From positions 124,001 through 188,000 of the forward strand of contig CALULA010000003.1 in assembly GCA_944321365.1 (NCBI GenBank): 64,000 nt of DNA, read 5' to 3'. Below, piece after piece: positions 50,637-59,003 of this stretch. The position numbers and the translations under genes are program-made. Position 1 is the stretch's first letter. Every line of letters begins with the position of its first letter. Under the pieces are notes generated by a model. It saw nothing but the letters and a program-made list of their open reading frames with translations. It made no database searches and was not told the origin of the DNA. Source of the DNA: an uncultured Paraprevotella sp. Lineage in GTDB: Bacteria; Bacteroidota; Bacteroidia; Bacteroidales; Bacteroidaceae.

Positions 50637-51740
50637 ATGATGAATATATATCCAAAACTGATTATGGACGCGCTGGCCACAGTGCGTTATCCGGGTACGG
50701 GAAAGAATATTGTGGAGGCCGGAATGGTGGAAGATGACTTGCGCATCAGCGGACTTCACGTTAGTTTTTCATTGATTTTCGACAAGCCGACCAATCCTTT
50801 CCTGAAGTCTATGGTGAAAGCTGCTGAGGCAGCCATTCACGCTTATGTGGGCAAGGAGGTGGAAGTCGAGGTTAAGACCAAGACGTTGCAGGCTCCGCGT
50901 CCGGAGGTGGGGCAGTTGTTGCCGGGCGTAAAGAATATCATTGCTGTCTCATCGGGCAAAGGAGGTGTGGGCAAATCCACGATAGCTGCCAATCTGGCTG
51001 TGGCATTGGCCCGGCTGGGTTACAGGGTAGGGCTGTTGGATGCCGACATTTTCGGGCCGAGCATGCCGAAGATGTTCCATGCGGAGGACGCACGTCCGTA
51101 TGCCGAACCCGTGGACGGGCGCGATTTGATTGTACCGGTGGAGAGTTACGGAGTCAAGATGTTGTCCATCGGTTTCTTCGTGGATCCGGACCAGGCTACG
51201 CTATGGCGCGGGGCAATGGCCTGCAATGCGTTGAAGCAGCTCATCGGTGATGCCAATTGGGGTGAGCTGGACTATTTTATTCTTGACACCCCGCCGGGAA
51301 CGAGCGACATTCATCTGACGTTGGTGCAGACGCTTCCCATCACAGGGGCGGTTATAGTAAGTACGCCGCAGAAGGTGGCGTTGGCTGACGCCCGTAAGGG
51401 AATCAATATGTATCAGAACGAGAAAGTGAATGTGCCCATTCTGGGACTGGTGGAGAATATGGCATGGTTCACTCCGGCAGAGTTGCCCGAAAACAAATAT
51501 TATCTGTTCGGAAAAGAAGGAGTGAAACGCCTGGCAGAAGAGATGCACGTGCCTTTGTTGGGACAGATTCCTATCGTGCAGAGCATCTGTGAGAGCGGAG
51601 ATAAGGGTACGCCGGAGGCGTTGGACGAAAACAGTCTGACGGGAAAGGCTTTCATCGCACTTGCCCGGAGAGTGGTGGAAGAGACCGACCGTCGTAATGC
51701 TGAGTTGGAACCTACGCATATCGTAGAAGTAAAGAAGTAA
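50637..51740 (+). CDS. Mrp/NBP35 family P-loop ATPase, no CxxC motif
   Basis: In this 367-residue protein an N-terminal MIP18/DUF59-like domain (about residues 5-85) is followed by a deviant Walker A ATPase ('VSSGKGGVGKSTIAANLAVALA', about 103-124; 'LDADIFGPSMPKMF', about 134; 'DTPPGTSDIHLTL', about 220). Mrp/ApbC proteins carry Fe-S clusters on a CxxC motif after 'ENM'. Here that place reads 'ENMAWFTPAELPENKYY' (about 268-284) with no Cys, so cluster binding in the classical way is not possible. I believe this variant is common in Bacteroidetes. It is co-transcribed with trmB, and a hairpin follows. Confidence 0.9.
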   Translation: MMNIYPKLIMDALATVRYPGTGKNIVEAGMVEDDLRISGLHVSFSLIFDKPTNPFLKSMVKAAEAAIHAYVGKEVEVEVKTKTLQAPRPEVGQLLPGVKNIIAVSSGKGGVGKSTIAANLAVALARLGYRVGLLDADIFGPSMPKMFHAEDARPYAEPVDGRDLIVPVESYGVKMLSIGFFVDPDQATLWRGAMACNALKQLIGDANWGELDYFILDTPPGTSDIHLTLVQTLPITGAVIVSTPQKVALADARKGINMYQNEKVNVPILGLVENMAWFTPAELPENKYYLFGKEGVKRLAEEMHVPLLGQIPIVQSICESGDKGTPEALDENSLTGKAFIALARRVVEETDRRNAELEPTHIVEVKK

Positions 51741-51756
51741 AATATAAAAATGAAAG

Positions 51757-51796
51757 ACACGAGTCGGCCCGTAGATATGGGCCGACTCGTGTTTGG
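51757..51796 (+). terminator. Hairpin after mrp, just in front of the MFS gene
   Basis: ACACGAGTCGGCCC (51757-51770) pairs perfectly with GGGCCGACTCGTGT (51779-51792). Only TTT follows, and the MFS ATG comes 12 bp later. Confidence 0.7.
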
Positions 51797-51804
51797 AAAT
51801 ACAG

Positions 51805-53211
51805 ATGGATAATACGGGAAAATCCGATGCTACCGGCCGCGTGGCAGGCAATCTGGAATGGGACGGTTTGCACCGTCCGCGTATCTATTATGCCATGGTT
51901 GCCATCTTTTCAGGATTGTTCCTGACGGTGCTTGATGGGACTATCTGCAATGTGGCTTTACCGACCATCGCCAGTCAGTTGGGCATTTCATCGTCTGATT
52001 CCATTTGGATTGTCAATGCGTTTCAGCTGGTGGTCATCATGACATTGCTGCCTTTTGCTTCCGTTGGTGAGCTGTGGGGATTCAAGCGGCTTTATCTGTG
52101 GGGGATGGTGCTGTTCACTTTAGGGTCGTTGTGTTGTGTCTTTTCCAGTGCATTTGTTCCGTTGGTCCTGTCGCGTGTACTTCAGGGAGTAGGTTCGGCC
52201 ATGGTGATGAGTGTGAACGGTTCTTTGGTGAGGCTGATTTATCCCCGTCGTCATCTGGCACGGGGATTAGGGCTGAACGCTACAATCGTTGCTTTGGCCT
52301 CGGTGGCTGGTCCGGCTTGTTCCGGTGCCATTCTTTCAGTGACGACATGGCCGTGGCTGTTTGCCGTGAATGTTCCTATCGGAATAGCTACCATCATGTT
52401 GGTTTACAGATATTTGCCGGAGAATCCGACGCGGCTGGAGGGCCGGCGCTTCGATTTCTGTTCTTCGGTGTTGAACGTCTTGACTTTCGGCTTGCTCATC
52501 GGTTGTCTGGAGGCTTTTTCTCACGAGGTCTCCTGGCATTGGATTGTGGGTGGCGTCGTATTCCTTTTGGGTATCGGTTATGTGTATGTCAGACGGCAGC
52601 TGCATCAGGCCTGTCCGATGTTGCCGTTCGACTTGTTGCGCATGCCTGTGTTCTCCCTTTCCGTATTGACAAGCATCCTTTCGTTTTCTTCTCAGATGCT
52701 GGCCATGATAGCTTTGCCGTTTATGTTTCATCTGACTTTCGGAATGAATGCCGGACAGACGGGAGGCATTATGATGGCTTGGCCGTTGGTCATTGTCGTG
52801 GCGGCTCCGTTGGCCGGTTCGTTGGTGCCGAAAGTGCATCCCGGCATATTGGGAGGTGTGGGGCTGTTCATGATGAGTATGGGATGCTTTTTGCTGTCGG
52901 ATGTAGATGCGTCAGCGGGTTATGGCAGTCTGGTGGCGCGCTTGATGCTGTGTGGTTTTGGTTTTGGTCTGTTTCAGTCTCCCAACAATCATTTGTTGTT
53001 GAGTTCGGCTCCGTCTTACCGGAGTGGTGGAGCCAGTGGAATGCAGGCTACGGCACGGTTGATAGGGCAGACCACGGGTGCCGCGTTGGTTGCGCTGTTG
53101 TTCTACATTTTCAGTGATAATGCCCCGCATGCGGCCATGATGTTGGCGGGCGGTCTTACGTTGGCAGGCAGCATTGTTTCCGTACTTCGCATCCGGAACA
53201 GCCGGCAGTAG
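51805..53211 (+). CDS. MFS transporter, DHA2 (EmrB/QacA-like) family
   Basis: This 468-residue inner-membrane exporter has 14 predicted helices. Typical DHA2 blocks are 'FLTVLDGTICNVALPTIASQLGIS' (about residues 37-60), 'GELWGFKRLYLWGM' (about 88-101) and 'RVLQGVGSAMVMSVNGSLVRLIYP' (about 123-146, motif C region). 'FQSPNNHLLLSSAPSYRSGGASGMQATARLIGQTTG' lies in the C-terminal half. Drugs or metabolites are possible substrates. The ATG at 51805 is preferred over a TTG at 51793 that lies in the hairpin base. No separate promoter is seen, so expression would depend on read-through of the hairpin or on a promoter inside mrp. Confidence 0.9.
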   Translation: MDNTGKSDATGRVAGNLEWDGLHRPRIYYAMVAIFSGLFLTVLDGTICNVALPTIASQLGISSSDSIWIVNAFQLVVIMTLLPFASVGELWGFKRLYLWGMVLFTLGSLCCVFSSAFVPLVLSRVLQGVGSAMVMSVNGSLVRLIYPRRHLARGLGLNATIVALASVAGPACSGAILSVTTWPWLFAVNVPIGIATIMLVYRYLPENPTRLEGRRFDFCSSVLNVLTFGLLIGCLEAFSHEVSWHWIVGGVVFLLGIGYVYVRRQLHQACPMLPFDLLRMPVFSLSVLTSILSFSSQMLAMIALPFMFHLTFGMNAGQTGGIMMAWPLVIVVAAPLAGSLVPKVHPGILGGVGLFMMSMGCFLLSDVDASAGYGSLVARLMLCGFGFGLFQSPNNHLLLSSAPSYRSGGASGMQATARLIGQTTGAALVALLFYIFSDNAPHAAMMLAGGLTLAGSIVSVLRIRNSRQ

Positions 53212-53216
53212 GAGTT

Positions 53217-54215
53217 TCAGCGTCTTTGGTAGTCCCTGACTATACCGTCACAAATCCAGTTGGCCAAGGCCTCACGGTTGGAGGCCAGAACAAGACGTTT
53301 CCGGTCGCGTTCATTCTGGATGTTTCCCAGTTCCAGGAAAGCGGCAGCGGGATTCGACCTTGACAGGACATAAAGATTGCGTTCGCTGACGGTTCCTCTG
53401 AAACCGCGGTTGGGCTGATGTCTGTCATATTTGCGGTCGAATGTCTCATGGATGTTGTCTGCTAATCTTTTTCCGTATTTGCTGCCCGGTGCATGATAGA
53501 AAAAGACGTCTACCTGGTCTTTCTTTCCTCTGCTGTCCACATGGATGAAAATGCTTCTTTTGTATTTTTCCTTGTCTTTTCGGCTGAGTCGGTTGATGGC
53601 ATCGCAGCGTTGTTGCAGCCGGGCTTTCTGGTCGAGCGGGATGGGCCGCCCCATGCAGGTCTCGCGGTCGCTGTTGGACAGGTAGCGGTCGTCGCGGATG
53701 CCGTCTTTGGCGTCTTGTATGATGATATGCACCTTGGCACCTTTCTCCATCAGCGAGCGTGCCAGTCGTAGTATGATGTCATAGGCGTATTCATCCTCAT
53801 GCAGTTCTCGTTTCCCGACCTTGCCGATGGCACCGGGGTCGGGTCCGCCATGCCCGCTGACCAGATAGAGACAGGCCCCTTCCAGTTCGTGCGATTGTAT
53901 TCTGACGGTCTGTAGGCTTGGGCCGAACAGCGGTTCTGTGACTGTGCTCCGACTTTTTGCCTTTCTTTTCCCTTTTGTCGCGGTGGGAAGACGGTAACTG
54001 CGGCCCAGTATCAGTCCGCCGTCTTTGGTGAACTTCCCTTTGTTCAGTTCCATGAATTCTTTCTGTGCCGTGCGCGAGGTGTAGCCGAACCGTTGCAGGA
54101 AAGTGGATACACCCTCTCCGCTACGCGGTTTGGCCCGTTCCTGTGCCATGACGGGCAGGGACTGGCTACAGCAAAGAAAAAGTATGAAAAGGGCAAAGTA
54201 TTGCACGCGTATCAT
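53217..54215 (-). CDS. N-acetylmuramoyl-L-alanine amidase
   Basis: This 332-residue exported zinc amidase cleaves peptide stems from peptidoglycan. A signal peptide (about residues 1-22, 'VMAQ') precedes a LysM-like or linker region (about 30-95, 'STFLQRFGYTSRTAQKEFMELN'). The Amidase_3 domain follows (about 105-330), with zinc-ligand motifs 'LVSGHGGPDPGAIG', 'LHEDEYAYDIILRLA' and 'SIFIHVDS' and the late 'AAFLELGNIQNERDRKRL' containing the catalytic Glu. The ATG at 54215 is used rather than an in-frame start at 54242, which lies upstream of the minus-7 box. It is convergent with the MFS gene (5 bp apart). Confidence 0.92.
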   Translation of the reverse strand: MIRVQYFALFILFLCCSQSLPVMAQERAKPRSGEGVSTFLQRFGYTSRTAQKEFMELNKGKFTKDGGLILGRSYRLPTATKGKRKAKSRSTVTEPLFGPSLQTVRIQSHELEGACLYLVSGHGGPDPGAIGKVGKRELHEDEYAYDIILRLARSLMEKGAKVHIIIQDAKDGIRDDRYLSNSDRETCMGRPIPLDQKARLQQRCDAINRLSRKDKEKYKRSIFIHVDSRGKKDQVDVFFYHAPGSKYGKRLADNIHETFDRKYDRHQPNRGFRGTVSERNLYVLSRSNPAAAFLELGNIQNERDRKRLVLASNREALANWICDGIVRDYQRR

Positions 54216-54239
54216 ATATAATGGATTTGTTTGTGATTG

Positions 54240-54247
54240 CAAAGATA
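54240..54247 (-). promoter_or_regulatory. Minus-7 box of the amidase gene
   Basis: CAAAGATA reads TATCTTTG on the minus strand, 25 bp before the ATG at 54215. Confidence 0.5.
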
Positions 54248-54362
54248 AGTTTTTCTCTTTAAAAAGTAATCCGATAGCGGCTTTTTCCTTTTCATCCGGT
54301 TGCGGAAGGCCATTGTATCTGGATATTTACACAAATGTAATAGAGAGGAAAACTCAAGACTG

Positions 54363-54370
54363 TATTTTTG
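54363..54370 (+). promoter_or_regulatory. Minus-7 box of the OprO/P porin operon
   Basis: TATTTTTG matches TAnnTTTG, 17 bp before the ATG at 54387. Confidence 0.55.
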
Positions 54371-54386
54371 CCGGAAATTAATGGTT

Positions 54387-55748
54387 ATGAAGAATTTTAA
54401 ATGGATTTCTTTGGCGCTTTTCGGCGGACTGGCCGTAAGTGCGGCTGCCCAGACCAATGAGAAGGGTGAGCCTGTGAGGGAGCATGCAGATATCTATTTT
54501 GAGGAGGGTAAGTTGAATTTTGCCACAAAGAACAATAACTTCCGTCTGAAGCTGGATAATCGTATATATACCGATTTGTCCTTCTACAGTCCGACGTCTT
54601 CCATCGACGGACTGAGTTCCAAGGCCAATGACGATCTGGAAGAAGATGACGGCAGGTTCCGTTTCAACAATGGCGTGAGCATCCGGCGTGCCCGTTTTGC
54701 CTTGAAGGCTACACTCTACGAGAAATGGTTCGCGGAGTTCGACATAGACTTCGCCTATAATGAGGTGGAGATTAAGGATATGTATCTGGGATACCGTTTC
54801 AATGACCACATCTCTGTGCAGGCCGGACATTTTAAAGAGCCCATGAGTATGGAAAGGCTGACCAGTTCGCGCTACCTGTCGTTCAACGAACGTCCTATGC
54901 CGGTGGAGATGTTTTCCGGAGGACGGCGGTTGGGTGCGGCCGTCACAGCATGGGGGAATCACTGGTGGTTTTCCGGAGGAGCATTCGGACAGCAGGTGGA
55001 TATCATACAGAAAGAGAAGAACCGTGGCAGTGACGGATATGGGTTTACAGGGCGTGTGGGCATTTCGCCGGTGAACAACGACACATGGACGTTGCACTTG
55101 GGCGGTTATGCCACTTATCGGACGCCGGATGGCGGGGGGACGGAAGACCGCCTGGTGGAGTTCCGCAGTTTCCCGGAAAGCCGTACGGACCGCCGGCGTT
55201 TCGTACGGGCCGAGATTCCCAATGTGAACCATTATGCCACCTATGGAGTAGAGGCTGCTGTCCGTTGGGACAAGTTGCTGGTCTATGGAGAGTATATGTT
55301 TACAAGCCTTTCGCGTTACCGCAAGGAGGACGACCGGAAAATCAATCTGAAGAATGCGGAGTTCAACGGCTGGTATGCTGCCGCTTCTTATATGGTACTG
55401 GGGAGACAGCGCCGTTACATGCCGGAAGATGCTGAGTTCGCGCCGGTTTATCAGCGGCGTAAAGGCGGCTGTCTGGAGCTGGCTGCGCGTGTGAGCCATA
55501 CGAACCTGAACGATTTCCACGACATCTCTTCGCCGATTACGGGCGGTGCGGCTTATGCTTACAGTGCCAACCTGAACTGGTATCCTGTTCCCAACATCCT
55601 GTTCGGATTGAACTATACGTTTATGGACAACGACAAGTATGCCGATGATAAGGGGCATATCACCAAGGACGGCAAGGCGTTGAGTGAGGCTCTGCCGGGA
55701 GGACTGGACTTCCATATCTTCCAGTTGAGGCTGATGTTGTCGTTCTGA
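54387..55748 (+). CDS. Porin of the phosphate-selective OprO/OprP family
   Basis: This 453-residue outer-membrane beta-barrel has a signal peptide (about residues 1-21, 'VSAAAQ') and the family pattern 'RFRFNNGVSIRRARFALKATLYEKWFAEFDIDFAYNEVEIKDMYLGYRFNDHISVQAGHFKEPMSMERLTSSRYLSF' at about residues 85-165. Alternating strands end in a C-terminal Phe, as expected for Bam-inserted barrels. Family members pass phosphate or polyphosphate, though selectivity cannot be read from sequence. It is first in an operon with a lamin-tail lipoprotein and a phytase-like esterase, which supports a role in phosphorus uptake. Confidence 0.9.
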   Translation: MKNFKWISLALFGGLAVSAAAQTNEKGEPVREHADIYFEEGKLNFATKNNNFRLKLDNRIYTDLSFYSPTSSIDGLSSKANDDLEEDDGRFRFNNGVSIRRARFALKATLYEKWFAEFDIDFAYNEVEIKDMYLGYRFNDHISVQAGHFKEPMSMERLTSSRYLSFNERPMPVEMFSGGRRLGAAVTAWGNHWWFSGGAFGQQVDIIQKEKNRGSDGYGFTGRVGISPVNNDTWTLHLGGYATYRTPDGGGTEDRLVEFRSFPESRTDRRRFVRAEIPNVNHYATYGVEAAVRWDKLLVYGEYMFTSLSRYRKEDDRKINLKNAEFNGWYAAASYMVLGRQRRYMPEDAEFAPVYQRRKGGCLELAARVSHTNLNDFHDISSPITGGAAYAYSANLNWYPVPNILFGLNYTFMDNDKYADDKGHITKDGKALSEALPGGLDFHIFQLRLMLSF

Positions 55749-55782
55749 TGTCAAGTAGTAGAAAACATTTTAATTGTATCTT

Positions 55783-57615
55783 ATGAATAGAAAAATCTTT
55801 TGTATGGCAGCTGTGTTGCTTCCTGCTGCTGTTTGTATGACCGGCTGTAAGGACGATTCTGAAGAAGACTTGAATGTAGGTCCTTCTGATGTGACCGGTG
55901 TTTTCATCAATGAAGTCTGTTCCAGTGGGACGGATTGGGTGGAACTGTATAACTCTTCAGATCAGGCTGTCTCGTTGGCCGGTTGCCGTCTGCAGGACAG
56001 CAAGGGAGCCGAAGAGGAATATGTTTTCCCGGACGGCGTTTCCATTGCGGCTCATGATTACTTGGTGCTGGAGAAGGATACGCACTTTGCTTTCGGTATA
56101 TCCGGGGATGGGGATGAAATCAAACTGCTCGATGCCTCCTACAAGGAGATAGACGATATAGTCGTTCCGGCCTTGGAAGACGGGCAGACCTATGCCCGTG
56201 CAACGGATGGCGGTGCCCAGTGGACGATAATGGCCGCCGGTACGAAGGGACAGGACAATACCGCTGATCCGGATGAACAGCCGGAACCGGGTACGAGTGC
56301 CGTGAACCTGGTCATCAACGAGGTGATGAGTGCGCCGCTGGACGGCGATTTCGACTTCATCGAAATCTATAACCCCGGTATGACCGAGGTGGATATGAGC
56401 GGCTTTATCCTGCAGGACGAGAAAGGGGAGAGCGAACAGTATGTGATGCCGGAGGGCACGACGATTGCGCCGAACGGCGTGGTTCTGTTCACCCAGACGC
56501 AGGCTGAGAATCCCAACGGCTCCTTTAACTTCGGTCTGGGGTCCAAGGGCGACAAGGTGGTGTTCCTGGACAATCATGGCGATCTGATTGACGAAGTGGA
56601 GCTTCCTGCAATGGAGGACGGCACGTCTTACGCCCGTACGACTGACGGGGCATCGACATGGGCCGTGACGACTACGCCTACGGGGGGACGCAGTAACGGT
56701 GCTGCTGCCGTTCCTTCGCTTCGGGGCGTGATTGTTATCAATGAGGTGTACACTTTCAGCGACCAGAGTGAAATCAATGACCTGGATTACATCGAACTGT
56801 ATAATGCTTCCGACGCTGCTGTAGACCTGGGCGGATTGCTCATGTGGGAAGGCGGAGGCCCGGAGGAGGCGTGGACCATCCCGGCCGGCAAGACCATTCC
56901 GGCCCGCGGTTATCTGGTGATTGAGTGCGATAAGGAAGGCTTGCATGATGACCCTGTGAACTATCCGTCATGGGGATTGAGCAAGAACGATGAGCAGATA
57001 GTACTGGCAGACGCACAACAGAACATCATCGATGAGGTCGCCACTCCGAACCTTTCCGAGAAAGAGGCTTACGGGCGTAAGACGGACGGCTCGTCCGAAT
57101 GGGTGATTTTTGCCGAACTCACTCCGGGGGAGTCTAATGACGGTACCCCCGAACGGCAGGAGGTGGTCAACACTTCCGGGGTGTATATTAATGAGATATT
57201 CACGAACGACCAGGACGAGCAGACCATGGCCTGGAATGATTCCAGGGATTTTGTGGAGTTCTACAATGCTACGGACGAGGATGTAGACTTGGGCGGTTTC
57301 AGCATTTATGATGACAAGCGGGAGGAGGATAGCAAGTATACGTTCCCTGCGGGCACTGTCATTGCCGCCCGTTCATTCCTTACGTTGGACGTTTACAAGG
57401 ATAATGTGGACGGACCGGCCTTCGGACTGGGAAAGGGTGGTGATGCCATTTACCTTTATAACGCTGATGGTGTGCTGGTGGATATGATGGAGACCGGTGA
57501 CTTTGATGACAATGAAATCTACAGTACGGGCCGGCGGACGGATGGTGGAGACGAGATAGTTGTTTTCACTGAAGTGTCCAAGGATGCCAGCAACAACGGC
57601 AAGGCGGTGAAATAA
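55783..57615 (+). CDS. Lipoprotein with four lamin-tail domains
   Basis: This 610-residue protein has a lipoprotein signal (lipobox 'CMTGC', Cys22) followed by Lys-Asp-Asp, which resembles the Bacteroidetes surface-export signal, so it is probably on the cell surface. Four lamin-tail repeats follow (about residues 38-160, 172-305, 315-455 and 465-605). Each has a 'INEV'/'INEI' start, 'D(Y/F)(I/V)E(L/I/F)YN' and 'GDxI/V' strands, and a 'SYART'/'AYGRKTDG'-like end. Bacterial lamin-tail domains are Ig-like and often sit on extracellular nucleases and phosphatases; no enzyme domain is attached here. The gene lies 34 bp after the porin and 18 bp before the phytase-like gene. Confidence 0.88.
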   Translation: MNRKIFCMAAVLLPAAVCMTGCKDDSEEDLNVGPSDVTGVFINEVCSSGTDWVELYNSSDQAVSLAGCRLQDSKGAEEEYVFPDGVSIAAHDYLVLEKDTHFAFGISGDGDEIKLLDASYKEIDDIVVPALEDGQTYARATDGGAQWTIMAAGTKGQDNTADPDEQPEPGTSAVNLVINEVMSAPLDGDFDFIEIYNPGMTEVDMSGFILQDEKGESEQYVMPEGTTIAPNGVVLFTQTQAENPNGSFNFGLGSKGDKVVFLDNHGDLIDEVELPAMEDGTSYARTTDGASTWAVTTTPTGGRSNGAAAVPSLRGVIVINEVYTFSDQSEINDLDYIELYNASDAAVDLGGLLMWEGGGPEEAWTIPAGKTIPARGYLVIECDKEGLHDDPVNYPSWGLSKNDEQIVLADAQQNIIDEVATPNLSEKEAYGRKTDGSSEWVIFAELTPGESNDGTPERQEVVNTSGVYINEIFTNDQDEQTMAWNDSRDFVEFYNATDEDVDLGGFSIYDDKREEDSKYTFPAGTVIAARSFLTLDVYKDNVDGPAFGLGKGGDAIYLYNADGVLVDMMETGDFDDNEIYSTGRRTDGGDEIVVFTEVSKDASNNGKAVK

Positions 57616-57633
57616 TTCATAAAAGAGTGAGTG

Positions 57634-58839
57634 ATGATAACAGTTGCTTCTGTTCGGGCAATCCTTTCGGGGATTGCCTTTTTGGCCTTGGTACAGTCCT
57701 GTACGGTCGGTGATAGGAATGTCCCGTCGGTTTGGCCGCAACGGGCGGTGGTGCCTTATGCCGAGGTGGCCGTGGAAGGCGGAGAGGCCCCTTTCAGTAT
57801 GGGAGGCTACGGGTCGGACATGGCTTTTTCCGCCGTCGACACCACTTTCTGGCTGTTGACCGATCGTGGTCCGAATGTGGACGGCAGACTGCCGGACAGC
57901 AAAGTCTTTCTGCAACCGGATTTTGTACCCTGCATCGGGGTATTCCGCTGTGAGGGCGACACGCTTCGCCGGGTGCGTACAATAGCCTTGCGCGACAGTA
58001 CCGGCAGGCCTTTCTGCGGATTGCCGAATGTGTCCGAGGGAGCGACGGGCGAAACGGCTTTCAGCATAGGCGGTGACGTATTGTCAGTGGGAATGCAAAA
58101 GGGCATCGACCCGGAGGGGTTGGCTCTCATGCCCGATGGCTCTTTCTGGGTGAGCGACGAATATGGTCCGTTCCTTATGCATTTCTCGGCCGATGGACGG
58201 TGCATGCAGGTGCGTTCTCCTTTTAATGGCGGGCTGCCGACTGCCTATGCCCACCGTCGTCCCAACCGGGGGATGGAGGGTTTATGTGCCAATAGGACCG
58301 GGACTTTGCTTTATGGCATGCTTCAGTCTCCGATGCCCGAAAGTGCTGCCTATGCGTCTGCGGATGAGTTGCCCCTGTGTGTCATCTCGCTGGCTACGGA
58401 CGAAATGCGTGAATACCTTTATCCGTTGGACAGGGCTGCCGAGGGGGTGAGTGCGTTGGCGTGCGTGAATGACAGTACATTGCTGGTGCTGGAGCGTGAC
58501 GGGACTTTTCCCGTGGATGGGAAAGGCTTCAAACGAATTTACCGTGTGTCGTTGCCTCAGGCCGTTCCGGGACGTCCGGTCAGACTGGACAAGGTCTTGG
58601 AGGTGGATGTATTGCAGGCTGTTCCGGGCTATGTTCACGACAAGGCGGAGGGCATGGCTTTGGTGGGTGACTCTGTTATCGTAGTGGTCAATGACGATGA
58701 TTTCGGTGTGGCAACCGGGGACGGGGAAATGCCTTATAAGCCTAAGCTGAATCCCTCAGGACGTCTGGATTTCAATGAACTGGTGTTCATACGGCATCGG
58801 ATGGAAGAGCAGATGGATGGAGGGCCGCGTCAGCCGTAG
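57634..58839 (+). CDS. Esterase-like activity of phytase family lipoprotein
   Basis: This 401-residue protein has a lipobox-like 'LVQSC' at about residue 23. The phytase-like esterase domain (PF13449) covers most of the rest: 'GGYGSDMAFSAVDTTFWLLTDRGPN' (about 56-80), 'GIDPEGLALMPDGSFWVSDEYGPFLM' (about 155-180), 'RRPNRGMEGLCANRTG', 'LVLERDGTFPVDGKGFKRIYRV' and 'DKAEGMALVGDSVIVVVNDDDFG'. 'SDEYGPF' and 'NDDDFG' are typical of this family. It is the third gene of the porin operon. Phosphate ester hydrolysis fits its context but is inferred. It differs from the shorter paralogue at 3488. Confidence 0.85.
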   Translation: MITVASVRAILSGIAFLALVQSCTVGDRNVPSVWPQRAVVPYAEVAVEGGEAPFSMGGYGSDMAFSAVDTTFWLLTDRGPNVDGRLPDSKVFLQPDFVPCIGVFRCEGDTLRRVRTIALRDSTGRPFCGLPNVSEGATGETAFSIGGDVLSVGMQKGIDPEGLALMPDGSFWVSDEYGPFLMHFSADGRCMQVRSPFNGGLPTAYAHRRPNRGMEGLCANRTGTLLYGMLQSPMPESAAYASADELPLCVISLATDEMREYLYPLDRAAEGVSALACVNDSTLLVLERDGTFPVDGKGFKRIYRVSLPQAVPGRPVRLDKVLEVDVLQAVPGYVHDKAEGMALVGDSVIVVVNDDDFGVATGDGEMPYKPKLNPSGRLDFNELVFIRHRMEEQMDGGPRQP

Positions 58840-58930
58840 GCCGGAATGCCGGTGGAAAGGCGATGATTCTCTCCGTACCGCACAGTTCATCTGTCGGTGA
58901 TGGAAGTACCTGTGAGAATGGACAATGAAA

Positions 58931-58980
58931 GGGCTGCATCTCTTGCGGAACGGTTTCCGTAGGCGATGCAGCCCTCTGTC
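58931..58980. terminator. Branched hairpin between convergent operons
   Basis: GGGCTGCATC (58931-58940) pairs with GATGCAGCCC (58965-58974). The 24-nt loop can form its own small stem (CGGAA with TTCCG). It lies between the phytase-like gene and the peroxidase gene and may work for both. Confidence 0.6.
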
Positions 58981-59003
58981 TTGAATGCAGGCTTGGCCCG
59001 TGC

